From Cafeteria roenbergensis (lineage: Eukaryota; Sar; Bigyra; Bicosoecida; Cafeteriaceae), in the NCBI GenBank assembly GCA_008330645.1, contig VLTN01000068.1:62001-126000 (forward strand): 64,000 nt of DNA, in the 5' to 3' direction. Position 1 is the first letter of the stretch. Every line of letters begins with the position of its first letter. The translations under genes were made by a program, and so were the position numbers. The notes beneath the pieces were generated by a model. That model searched no databases. It was not told where the DNA came from and was given only the letters and a program-made list of their open reading frames with translations. Below, one piece after another: positions 1 to 8,258 of the stretch.

Positions 1-1370
1 CGAGGGGCAGGCTGTAGCTGGACACGTGGATGAAGCGGGGGACGCCGGGCAGGATGTGCGGCACGATGGGCTCGGAGATGCGCACGCCCGCGGCGTCGTA
101 GACGGAGCGGTCCGCGGTGGCCTGGTCCAGCGTGTGGCCGTAGCGCTTCTTGGACCGGAGGTAGGCGATGTTGAAGCGGGTGGGCCGCGCCTCGATCTTT
201 TCGGTGCGGGCGATGGGCAGGTCGTGCTCCTTGAACGCGCTGATTTTGTCCGGGTTGTTGGTCAGCATGATCCACTTGGGCGAGATGCCCAGCAGCTTCA
301 CCGCGTCGGCCACACAGCGGAACTCGCGGTGGTCGGCCTTGAGGCCCAGCTCGCGGTAGATGTCGTAGGTGTTGATCGTCTCGTGGCTGTACTGCACAAG
401 CATGCGGTCGCGAGACTTGCACACGTACGAGGCGCCGCGGCCCTCGTGGCTCGCACCGTACAGGAAGAAGAGGATGCCCTTGCCCAGGCGCACGATGCGC
501 TCGAGGGCGCCCTCGAGCTGCTGCACGCAGTCGCAGTCGCGAGCGCCGAGCGTCTCGGACGTGACGCAGCAGGAGTGGACGCGCGTGGCGAGCTCCTCGC
601 TGTTCAGATCGCCGTAAGTCAGCGCGAGGATGTAGCCCTTGGCCACCACGTCCTGGTAGATGAACGTGCGCCACGTCACTGGCTTGCCTGCGTCGTCGAG
701 GATGCTGGTGCGCAGCATCTTTTCGCCCAGGAAGATTGTGGTGCCCGTCATCACCCGCTCGTCCGCTGTGGCCCGAAGGTGGCCGTGCGTCTTGTTGATG
801 TCCTGGATGGCCTTTGCGGACCGGAAAACGTCGCTGCCGAAGCCGCGAAGCTGCCGCTCGGCCTCCGGGGTAACCGGCAAGTCAGCAGCGGCAGCCGCTG
901 CTTCCTCGCGGACCTCTGCGCGCGCGCCAAGCGGCACGGGGAGGGGGGCGGCACGCGGCAAAACAAGTCGCGGCGCACCGAAGCTCGCAAGCTCGCCCCA
1001 CTCGTGCCAGCGGCGGGCGCGCGCTGACGGGTCGGGGCGCGGGAGACCGCGGGAGCAAACGGAAATGGATTGCAAAGGGCAGCGCTGCATGGTTTGTGGC
1101 CGCGGCTGGCGGCAGGCGCCCCAGAGCCGACCCAGACCCCCCTCCGGGGGCCCAAACGCACTGCCAGTGCGCATTGCCCTCTATGGGCCGGGCGCGCAGG
1201 CTGGCACAGCCGAACCAGCGCTGCAGCAGCGGGGCCAAAGTCTACCGGCCACAACCTTGACGCCAAGAGGTTCAACAGCAGGGCTCTGGCCAGGGCACGG
1301 GTGGAGCGCGCGGCGGGAACGGCCTCTCACCGCTAAGCATCTTGGGGATCGCAACTGCGGGGGGGTCCAT
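1..1370 (-). CDS. GTP cyclohydrolase II-like protein (RibA family), 3' end outside window
   Basis: GTP cyclohydrolase II opens the GTP ring in the first step of riboflavin synthesis. I model two exons, 1370-1331 and 915 to the window edge. The intron (1330-916) starts GTGAGA and ends GCGCAG, and the reading phase is kept. About 318 residues are visible. The zinc motif C-x10-C-x-C (C130, C141, C143) follows RVHS as in E. coli RibA. Further on come HEGRG, an ADHRE motif matching the catalytic Asp and Arg, and LTNNP near the end of the core. A Cys (C129) replaces the usual Glu just before the first zinc ligand, and the stretch after HEGRG is longer than in E. coli RibA, so this may be a divergent subfamily. 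An unspliced alternative would start at the ATG at 1090. I see no DHBP synthase (RibB) domain upstream. Family call is firm, exact substrate less so. Confidence 0.8.
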
Positions 1371-2392
1371 GGTCGTCAAGAGCTCCGGCCGATCCGAGCT
1401 GGTGTGCTCCGGGGAAGCAGCCACGCTGAAAACAAAGAGAGGCGTGGTCACTCGATATTAGCAGACGGATGAATATGCATATCTGCGTTCAGCATGGCTG
1501 ACGCAGCGCGCAGCCGGCCCGGGAGAGCCTCGGCGGCCAGCTGGGTGGTCACGCAAATGCAAGCGCCACCACAAGCGCCGATTGCCAGCCGGAAACTGTG
1601 GGCGCCGGTCGCCGGACACGGTCCGCACAGTGCCGTGTCGGCTGCTGCGACTTCAGGCGTGACTCGGCCGCGGTTGCCGCCAGAACACGTCTACTGCACT
1701 AAATGGACAGCGTGGTGGCGGCCAGCTCTCCTGGTGAGGGTCCGCGAGCGTCGGCCCAGGAGCGGAAAGAGCGCGAAACATGCGCGAGCTCAAGTGTCGC
1801 AGAAACGCGCTGCAGCCCAAGCAACCGCTGTTGCCACGAGTTGTGCGGCTGGGCCTCGGCAAGCGCTTCCATGACGGTTGTGCTGTACGCCCGCCCACGC
1901 GCACACGCGCACACGCGCACACGCGCACACGCGCACACGCGCACGCACACGCACGCTTGACGCCCGATGCCGCCGGCTCGACCTGGATATTGCCCCCGCC
2001 GGCCGCACGGCACCCGGCGACGCCAAGCCACGGCGCAGGCAGTGCATGGCATTTTGCAACCCCAGGCGGCGGGAAACACGTCCTCAGGGATCTTGCACGG
2101 GGGCAGCCAGGCAGCGGCAGGCGGCCAAATTCGGACTGCAACATAGCTTTGCCCCGGCCTCGTTGCCCCTCCACTTGCACAGGGCGCGGCGCCTTCGGTG
2201 GTGGCCGAGCACGAGCCTGGAGAGCACTCGCGCGCGCCTCCACCAGCCGCCCAACTGCAAGGCCGCTCGCCCCAGCGCCATTCGTCTGTTGCGCGGCCGT
2301 CGCCTGCTGTCGAATCGATGGGGTGTCAGATGGGAAATGCTCTGCCAAGCTTGCCGCACGGGGGCAGGCCCCGGCACACGGGTCTGCCCGCC
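1371..2392. promoter_or_regulatory. Divergent intergenic region between the cyclohydrolase and lipase genes
   Basis: This 1.0 kb gap separates two divergently transcribed genes and must hold both 5' regions. I see no convincing coding exon. It contains an AT-rich patch with the palindrome ATATGCATAT at 1473-1482, standing out from GC-rich surroundings, and the alternating purine-pyrimidine tract at 1897-1956. No TATA box was recognised with confidence. Confidence 0.4.
1897..1956. repeat. 8-bp microsatellite-like tract (ACACGCGC)n, strictly alternating purine-pyrimidine
   Basis: Sixty bases alternate purine and pyrimidine without a break, mostly as tandem ACACGCGC units, ending in a few irregular GCAC steps. 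Such CG/CA alternation is the classic sequence able to adopt Z-DNA under negative supercoiling. It lies about 440 bp upstream of the lipase start codon and about 530 bp from the cyclohydrolase start. Confidence 0.9.
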
Positions 2393-3478
2393 ATGGACTT
2401 CCTCTTCTCCGGCTCCGGCATCGCTGCTGCTGCGGTGGCAGCGACGCTTGGGGCGAGCACGGCGCTCGCGTTGGCGTTTGGCGACGAGGACCCTCCCGCC
2501 GGTCCGGCTGAGCATCGCGCAGCTGGCACGCAGGCCGCGGCCATCGCCGCTGGCCGGGTGTTCCCCAGCAAGAGTACGGGAATGCACCTCGCCTTTCGCG
2601 AGTGGAATCCGCGCGCTGAGGTCCGGATGAGCGTTGTCGTGCTGCACGGCTTCGGCGAGCACTGCGGCCGCTACGACCACGTCGCCCGGGCGCTCGGCGA
2701 GCGCTGCGGCGCGGCAGTGTTTGCGTACGACCACCAGGGGCATGGCGCGTCGGAGGGGGTCCGTGCGCACTGCAAGCGCTTCAGCGACCTGGTCGACGAC
2801 GCGGAGGGCTTCCTTGCGTTTCTGCGAGCCTCCGGCCGCCTCCGCGACGGCGAGCCGCTGGTGATCCTGGGACACTCAATGGGCGGGCTTGTCGCTGCGC
2901 ACCTGTGCCGGCGCATCCAGGACGGCAGGGTGGAGGGCGTGACGCCTCACGCTGCGGGTCCCGTACCGGCCGGGGCCTCCGTGCCCTTTGTCGGTCTGGT
3001 GCTGTCCTCCCCGTTCTTCAAGGTGGCTGCCGCCACGGACACGCCCGCGCTGCGCGCCGCGTCCAGCGCCCTCTCCGCGACCCTTCCGCTCCTCCCCGTC
3101 GTGGCTCTGGACGTCAACGCCGTGGCGGCCAACGCCTCGGTGCGCTCCCAGTACGCGGCGGACCCGCTCGTGTACCACGGCATGGTCAGGGCTCGCATGG
3201 GCGCCGAGATGTCCGCCGCCTGCGCGTCCATCCTCGCCTCCGCCAAGGAGCTCGTCCTCCCTTCGCTCCACCTCGTGTTCGGCGGGTCGGACACTCTGGT
3301 CGACCCGCAGGGGGCGCGGGACGTCGCAGCGGCCTGCTCCGTTGCCGAGGGCGGCATCAGCGAGGTGCTGGAGCTGGAAGGATCGCTGCACGAGGTGCTC
3401 AACGACGACCGGTCCGCCGAGGTCATCGACGGCATCGCAGCCTTCCTGCTTCGCAGGCGGGCCGCGGTTTCGCGCTAG
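2393..3478 (+). CDS. Alpha/beta hydrolase, monoacylglycerol lipase-like
   Basis: The 361-residue product is a serine hydrolase of the monoacylglycerol lipase/lysophospholipase type, expected to cleave monoacylglycerols or lysolipids at a membrane. The nucleophile elbow GHSMGG places Ser162; the acid is probably Asp300 in GGSDTLVDP and the base His333 in SLHEVLND, so the triad is complete. The oxyanion-side HGFGEH and the DHQGHG(A/S)EG motif are also family hallmarks. I chose the ATG at 2393 because it begins a hydrophobic, Ala-rich stretch of about 25 residues that looks like a signal anchor. The open frame extends further upstream, but that part is low-complexity. No intron is needed. Substrate is inferred from the family only. 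Confidence 0.88.
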   Translation: MDFLFSGSGIAAAAVAATLGASTALALAFGDEDPPAGPAEHRAAGTQAAAIAAGRVFPSKSTGMHLAFREWNPRAEVRMSVVVLHGFGEHCGRYDHVARALGERCGAAVFAYDHQGHGASEGVRAHCKRFSDLVDDAEGFLAFLRASGRLRDGEPLVILGHSMGGLVAAHLCRRIQDGRVEGVTPHAAGPVPAGASVPFVGLVLSSPFFKVAAATDTPALRAASSALSATLPLLPVVALDVNAVAANASVRSQYAADPLVYHGMVRARMGAEMSAACASILASAKELVLPSLHLVFGGSDTLVDPQGARDVAAACSVAEGGISEVLELEGSLHEVLNDDRSAEVIDGIAAFLLRRRAAVSR

Positions 3479-3883
3479 ACGCGCCGCGCGGCGCGACCCG
3501 TCGCGGATCATGCTGCCGTGACCGGGCAGCTGGAGGGGGCAAGGCGGCGCGGCGCTGCGGCGACAGCCCGGCGCGGCGCTGCGGCGACAGCCCGGCGCGG
3601 CGCTGCGGCGACAGCTCGGCGCGGCAGACATCCGCTTGGCAGGCGGGGATAGCGTGAGGCCACAGACTGGTGGGGAGGGCACGGTCCATATGCTTTGATT
3701 GTGTGTGTTTTACGCGCGCCGGCGCTGTTGCGCCCCGTGCGTCGTGCGTGAGCAGGTGGGCGGTGCCTCCAGCGGCGGAGACCAAACCGGATTGGGTTTT
3801 GTGGCCGCACGCTGCGCTCGGTCCGGAAGCCGCCTCTGCCGGCCTGCCACCCGCCGCCGTGCACACCTCATTCCCGCAGCCCG
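3479..3883. other. Convergent 3' region between lipase and dCTPase genes
   Basis: This gap holds the two facing 3' ends. It contains a 24-bp tandem repeat (3546-3625) just after the lipase stop and a GT-rich stretch around 3694-3711 that may mark the cleavage and polyadenylation zone of the lipase transcript. No AATAAA was seen. Confidence 0.5.
3546..3625. repeat. 24-bp tandem repeat, about 3.3 copies
   Basis: Three copies of a 24-bp GC-rich unit (GGCGCGGCGCTGCGGCGACA followed by GCCC), the third with one change, plus a partial fourth. It begins about 65 bp after the lipase stop codon, so it probably lies in that gene's 3' UTR. Confidence 0.9.
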
Positions 3884-4615
3884 TCACAGCGAGGGGGGCA
3901 GCAGACCCGACACCGCGCTGATGGCGGGCCCCAGGCCGTACACGACCAGCAGCGTCAGCAGCACGCCCACCAGAACGCCCTCTTGGAACACCCCCTGCGG
4001 CTCTGCTGCCGCCACAGGCGCTCCTGCGTCTGCTGGCGCCGGTCCTGGGGTGGCCTTGCGAGAAGGCTCCGACGCGCTTCCGGACGCAGCGCGGGACACA
4101 GCGTCGGCGGCGTGGGCGGGGGCCTCCTCGGCTGCACTCTGCACTGCACGCGTCCACCACCCCGCCTGCCCCCGGCGCGCCTCCAATTCGTCGATCTCGT
4201 CAATGCTGAGAGGCTGCTTGCGTTTGAACAGCTCCGCGCCCGCCAGCTCCGTGTACTTGCCAGCCTTGCCCCGGACCACGTCGGCCGGGTACTTGAGGTG
4301 GTTGATTCGCACCTTGCGAATCGCTGCCGCGCCAAGGTCGACGCTGCACAGGTCCGCGAGCCGCACGAGGTAGACCAGCACGTCCGAGAGCTCCTCGCCA
4401 AGCCGCGTGCGGTCAGCCTCCGACAAGCCGGGGGCGCCGGGCTCCATCTCACCGCGCCACTGGAACAGCTCCGCCACCTCGCCCACCTCGCCCACCAGCG
4501 CCAAGGCCACGTTCCGCGGCGTGTGAAAGCGACCCCAGTCGCGCTCCGCAACAAACTGCTCCATCAGCCGTCGCAGGCCTTCGAGGGTGACGCCGCTGCC
4601 AGTGCCGGACGCCAT
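3884..4615 (-). CDS. dCTP pyrophosphatase 1-like MazG-type NTP pyrophosphohydrolase with C-terminal membrane tail
   Basis: The product (243 residues) belongs to the all-alpha MazG/dCTPP1 group, which hydrolyses dCTP and modified analogues to the monophosphate and cleans the nucleotide pool. The core, residues about 8-125, shows the metal-binding EVGEVAEL and EELSD...RLAD helices and the closing INHLKYP motif typical of dCTPP1. The family is usually about 170 residues and soluble. Here a roughly 110-residue extension follows: a Lys-rich linker, an Ala/Ser/Pro-rich region and a final hydrophobic segment (about residues 210-235, VLVGVLLTLLVVYG) very near the C-terminus. That suggests a tail-anchored protein facing the cytosol. 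The ATG at 4615 gives the family-typical short N-terminus. It is divergent from the next gene with 271 bp between starts. Confidence 0.87.
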   Translation of the reverse strand: MASGTGSGVTLEGLRRLMEQFVAERDWGRFHTPRNVALALVGEVGEVAELFQWRGEMEPGAPGLSEADRTRLGEELSDVLVYLVRLADLCSVDLGAAAIRKVRINHLKYPADVVRGKAGKYTELAGAELFKRKQPLSIDEIDELEARRGQAGWWTRAVQSAAEEAPAHAADAVSRAASGSASEPSRKATPGPAPADAGAPVAAAEPQGVFQEGVLVGVLLTLLVVYGLGPAISAVSGLLPPSL

Positions 4616-4886
4616 GGCAAGCAGCGGACAGACAGTCACACACACACACAAAGCGCTGCCGCCCGTCCTCCCGGAAGGCGCGGGGCGTGTGCCTGCGGGC
4701 GCGGGGCTCGGCAAGCAGGGCCTCGGCTCTGCCGGAGAGTTGCCGACGGGGGTTGTGTTGCGTGGGGCAACTGCGGTGCGAAGCTGGGCGCTTGCGCGGC
4801 GCGCGCACCCGCGCAGCGAGCGGGGTTGCCGTCGCCAGGGCGCCCCCGTGGTCTGCCGGCCCTCGGCTCCTGAGGCAGGCTGGGCC
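4616..4886. promoter_or_regulatory. Short divergent 5' region with a (CA)n tract
   Basis: The 271 bp between the start codons of the dCTPase and the membrane protein gene must contain both promoters and 5' UTRs. A short (CA)7 run lies at about 4637-4650. Confidence 0.4.
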
Positions 4887-7800
4887 ATGCCGGGCGCGAG
4901 GGGGCTTCCAGTGCTGGCGGTGGTGCTGCTCGCCTGCTCGGCGACGGGCGGCGCAGCGTCCCTCCGGACCGGCCCCAGTGCCGGCCCATGCGCCACAGCG
5001 AATGTGCATGTCGGGGCAGCGCATGCTCGCAGCACGGCGGAGGACATCAGCACGCCGGTGCTTAACCCCAGCACTGGCCTCCCCGTTTGGTTCCGCAACG
5101 TGACCGTCAGCCGCACCGTTGGCTTCCCGCCCTACTCCGTGGTCATGACGGTTGCCGACCTCGTAGCGCCCCTCCCCGATTCGTTCCTTAACTCGTCCAG
5201 CGCGAACGGCACGGCCAACAGCTCCGTGTTCGTCCCGCCCGAAGACTTCCAGGAGCGAGCCGTTCCGTCGCAGTTCGGCACGCCCCGGCTCGTCTACATG
5301 CCGCACTTCCGGCCGGGAGTCACGCCGCCGGTGACCTGCGACGTGCTCCACGCGGAGCGGGTGCTGGAGGACGTGTGGCAGGGCGTCTTCGTGGTGAAGT
5401 CGTCGCAGGAGCTGGTGGTGCTGGGCTGCGTGGGGCAGGTGCCCGTGACGATGCCGACGCGCGTGTCGCTGCGGGTGGAGGAGTACGCGGGGACGCTGCC
5501 GCTGGTGATTACCTGGAGCGTGGGGTCGGGCATCGGTGCCGTGGTGGTGCTGCTGCTGAGCCGTGGGCTGCGGCGGGGCCTGGTGCCCGTGTATGACTTC
5601 AAGGCGCAGTTCATCGTGCTGGTGCGCGTTGTGGTGGCGCCCCTCTACTTCCTCATGCTGATAGACCTGTGGCAGGCCAACGCGGGGTGGGTGGCGGACA
5701 CGCTGGCGGGGGTGTACGTGGCGGGGGCCGCCATCGTGGTCGGCGTTGGCCAGTGGTGGGTGCACCCGCGCAACATCGCGGCGGCGGGGGTCACGACGGC
5801 CCCCTCTGTGCAAGGCTGGGCGTGGTCCTTCCGCGCGCGAAACGTCGTGGTCGTGTGCACCGGCGTCATGGGAGCGCACATGCTTGCCTCGCTGTGGAGC
5901 GGGCTCATGGGGCTGCGAATGTTCCAGGCACCCGGGGGCATCTGGCGGCGAGTCCCGCTGCTTGACCTGTCGCTGGTGACGGTGCTGCTCATGGACGGGC
6001 CCGTGATTGCGGCCGCGACCTACACGCTGGTTCGGGACGAAGCCGACGTCTTCATCCCGCTCAGCGCGTGGCCCGTGGCTGTGGCGGCCGGCGGGGCCAT
6101 CCTGGTGGAGTTCATCATGGCCCTGGCCGCGCCCCTGGCCGCTGACGAGGCCGTCCAGATCACCCGCCTGACTGCCCTCTACGCGATGCGCAGGGAGATC
6201 CAGTGGATCCGGCGGAAGGACAAGGAGCGCGAGGCGGCGGAAAGAAAGGCCGCGCGAGAGCGCGCGAGGCTGGCCGTGTCCGGGGGCGCCGTCGAGGCGG
6301 AAGAGGCCATGGACGACGGGGCGACCACCGTGGTGCGCAAGGTCGGGGTGGTGGCGCCCTCCCGCGGCCTGGCCGTTGACGTGGACGACAGCGCGGCGGT
6401 GCGGCCGACGGACGGCAAGGGGATGGGAGGCCGCGATGCCCCCGCCGCGGTGGAGGAGGCGCTTGCGTTTGACGCCGTGGAGGGCGTGGGGCCGGAGCAG
6501 GGAGGCGAGCTGGGCCTGGCGCTGGACGAGGGGGGAGGCTACGCCGGCGCGCTCAAGCCCATCCCGTACGTGCCGGGGGTGCGCCGCGACGCGGTGGTGT
6601 ACATGCGGTCCGTGGGCCACCAGGCGGTGACCGTGCCGGGGGTGCCCCGGCCGGACCGCGTGGCGGGCCGAGGGGCCCTGCGAGGCGGGGAGCTGGACGA
6701 CGAGACGGGCCTCCCTGCCCTCCGCGAGGAGGGCGTGTGGGGCGGGAACGGCGCCATGGAGGTGGTCGGGCGGCCCATCACCCCGCCTGAGGAGCGCCGG
6801 CGGAGGGCGCGGAAGGACGCTGAGAGGGCCGCCCGCAAGGCGCGCCGGACAGCCCGGCGGGAGGCCCGCCGGCAGGCGCTGCTCGGTCAGCTGACGGGCA
6901 GGATCGAGGAGGCGGTGCTCACTGCGCGGTCCCGCGAGAGCGGGACCGCGAGAACGGCGCGCGGCGAGGGTGGCGGGATCGGCGGCCGGGGCGGCGGGAT
7001 GAAGGACGCGGTCGGCCTGGCGGACACGCGCTCCAGTCTCGGGTCGGGTATGGGGAGCCGTCTCGACGCACCCACGGCGAGGTCCGACTTCACCACCGGC
7101 GGCCTCATGACGCTGCGGTCCGAGGGGCCCCTTGGGAAGGCGGGAGCGGCTTCGCGGGAGTCTGAGGGAGGCAAGGCGCGCGCGTCAGCCACCGGCAGGT
7201 CGGTCTCTGCTGCGCCGTCAGCGCGGCGCCCGGGGCCTCAACCAGCGGCGGAACCAGCAGCCGCAGGCCCGGCTGCCGGAACGGGGCGGTCTGCGAGTAC
7301 CGGCCCCACAACGGGGAGTTCGCGGTTCCGGTCCGTTGCGAGCAGCCGGCGGTCCACCCGCAGCGCGCTTCCGGCCACAGGCAGGACCGGGGACAATTCG
7401 GCGACCGGCCGGACGGGGCCCTCAACGACGCGGGGCACAGAGAGAACTGGCAGGAGCGACTCGCTGAGCGACGTGTCGGAGGGGACGGAGCTGGCATCGT
7501 CGTCGCGGCTTGGGCTGGACACCGGGAGGTCGCCCCTCGCGACCGGAAGGGCGAGCAGTGGCGCCGGGCCGACGCAGCAGCAGCGGTGGGACCCGGACGA
7601 CGAGGCCGCCACGGCCGACGTCGTCACCGCCCTGCGCGCCAAGCGGCGCGATGCCGCAGCTCGACGCGTTCAGCACTCCGGCCACGGGATCGCGGGCGGC
7701 GCGCCCGGCCGCATCCTCCACGTGCCCTCCACCCGATTGGTCACCACCAGCCAGCGCTTTCTCACTGGCGGCGTGGGCGGGAGGTCTGGCCGGGGCGGGC

Positions 7801-7925
7801 ACTGGGCGGACGCCAAGCCCACGGGTACGGGCCCGTCCTTCGGCGTGGCCCCTGGAGCAGCTCCGCCTGACGCCGCGTCCGCGCGGCTCGTAGCGCTCAA
7901 GCAGAGCGTTCGGAACTTGGTCTGA
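4887..7925 (+). CDS. Unidentified multi-pass membrane protein with long disordered tail
   Basis: I do not recognise this 1012-residue protein. It starts with a probable signal peptide (residues 1-24, LPVLAVVLLACSATGG), followed by an extracytoplasmic domain of about 180 residues with several N-glycosylation sequons (NVT, NSS, NGT). About six hydrophobic segments follow, near residues 203-228, 241-262, 270-291, 319-342, 357-383 and 394-418. Then comes a charged, probably coiled-coil helix rich in Arg, Lys and Glu (about 430-470). The last 500 or more residues are low-complexity, with Gly/Ser/Thr/Arg-rich stretches and many TGR triplets. A helical bundle of six TM segments behind an N-terminal ectodomain could be a receptor or transporter, but nothing in the sequence decides that. 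The ATG at 4887 was chosen because it begins the signal peptide; the frame stays open further upstream. Confidence 0.75.
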   Translation: MPGARGLPVLAVVLLACSATGGAASLRTGPSAGPCATANVHVGAAHARSTAEDISTPVLNPSTGLPVWFRNVTVSRTVGFPPYSVVMTVADLVAPLPDSFLNSSSANGTANSSVFVPPEDFQERAVPSQFGTPRLVYMPHFRPGVTPPVTCDVLHAERVLEDVWQGVFVVKSSQELVVLGCVGQVPVTMPTRVSLRVEEYAGTLPLVITWSVGSGIGAVVVLLLSRGLRRGLVPVYDFKAQFIVLVRVVVAPLYFLMLIDLWQANAGWVADTLAGVYVAGAAIVVGVGQWWVHPRNIAAAGVTTAPSVQGWAWSFRARNVVVVCTGVMGAHMLASLWSGLMGLRMFQAPGGIWRRVPLLDLSLVTVLLMDGPVIAAATYTLVRDEADVFIPLSAWPVAVAAGGAILVEFIMALAAPLAADEAVQITRLTALYAMRREIQWIRRKDKEREAAERKAARERARLAVSGGAVEAEEAMDDGATTVVRKVGVVAPSRGLAVDVDDSAAVRPTDGKGMGGRDAPAAVEEALAFDAVEGVGPEQGGELGLALDEGGGYAGALKPIPYVPGVRRDAVVYMRSVGHQAVTVPGVPRPDRVAGRGALRGGELDDETGLPALREEGVWGGNGAMEVVGRPITPPEERRRRARKDAERAARKARRTARREARRQALLGQLTGRIEEAVLTARSRESGTARTARGEGGGIGGRGGGMKDAVGLADTRSSLGSGMGSRLDAPTARSDFTTGGLMTLRSEGPLGKAGAASRESEGGKARASATGRSVSAAPSARRPGPQPAAEPAAAGPAAGTGRSASTGPTTGSSRFRSVASSRRSTRSALPATGRTGDNSATGRTGPSTTRGTERTGRSDSLSDVSEGTELASSSRLGLDTGRSPLATGRASSGAGPTQQQRWDPDDEAATADVVTALRAKRRDAAARRVQHSGHGIAGGAPGRILHVPSTRLVTTSQRFLTGGVGGRSGRGGHWADAKPTGTGPSFGVAPGAAPPDAASARLVALKQSVRNLV

Positions 7926-8258
7926 CCCGCTGACAACTTGCGCCGTGGCGCGCGCCAGCCTGCCCGAGTGATCGTTTGTGTTGTTTGGGCCTGGGGAGGG
8001 GTTGGTGGCTGGCGGGGCCGGCTCGAGCGGCGAGCCCTCAATCCTCGCTGAACCGCGGCCAGCGTCTGCCAGCAACCACAGCCGCGGGGGCAAAGAGAGG
8101 CGCAGTATTCGAAGCAGCTCCACCCGCCACACAAACACAGATGGGGGCGGACGGGCGGGCACGGGTCGAAGCCGTTGCAGCAACCATGCGCTGCCAGCGA
8201 GAGCTGGCGCAAGCGGTCGCGTGAGACAAACACCAAATGCAGCGTTGGCATGACGGGC
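7926..8258. other. Convergent 3' region
   Basis: This gap lies between two facing stop codons. T/G-rich stretches follow the plus-strand gene (about 7973-7987) and, on the minus strand, follow the EF-hand gene (about 8237-8223 and 8142-8130). They are candidate 3'-end processing signals. No gene seen. Confidence 0.45.

Noticed and set aside
1494-1874. Small plus-strand frame in the divergent region
   Set aside because: No domain, no supported splice sites and shadow-like composition. The region is better read as promoter DNA.
4449-6620. Open frame of 723 codons on the minus strand, His/Arg-rich
   Set aside because: It overlaps the better supported membrane protein and dCTPase genes. Its composition is a shadow of their codon use.
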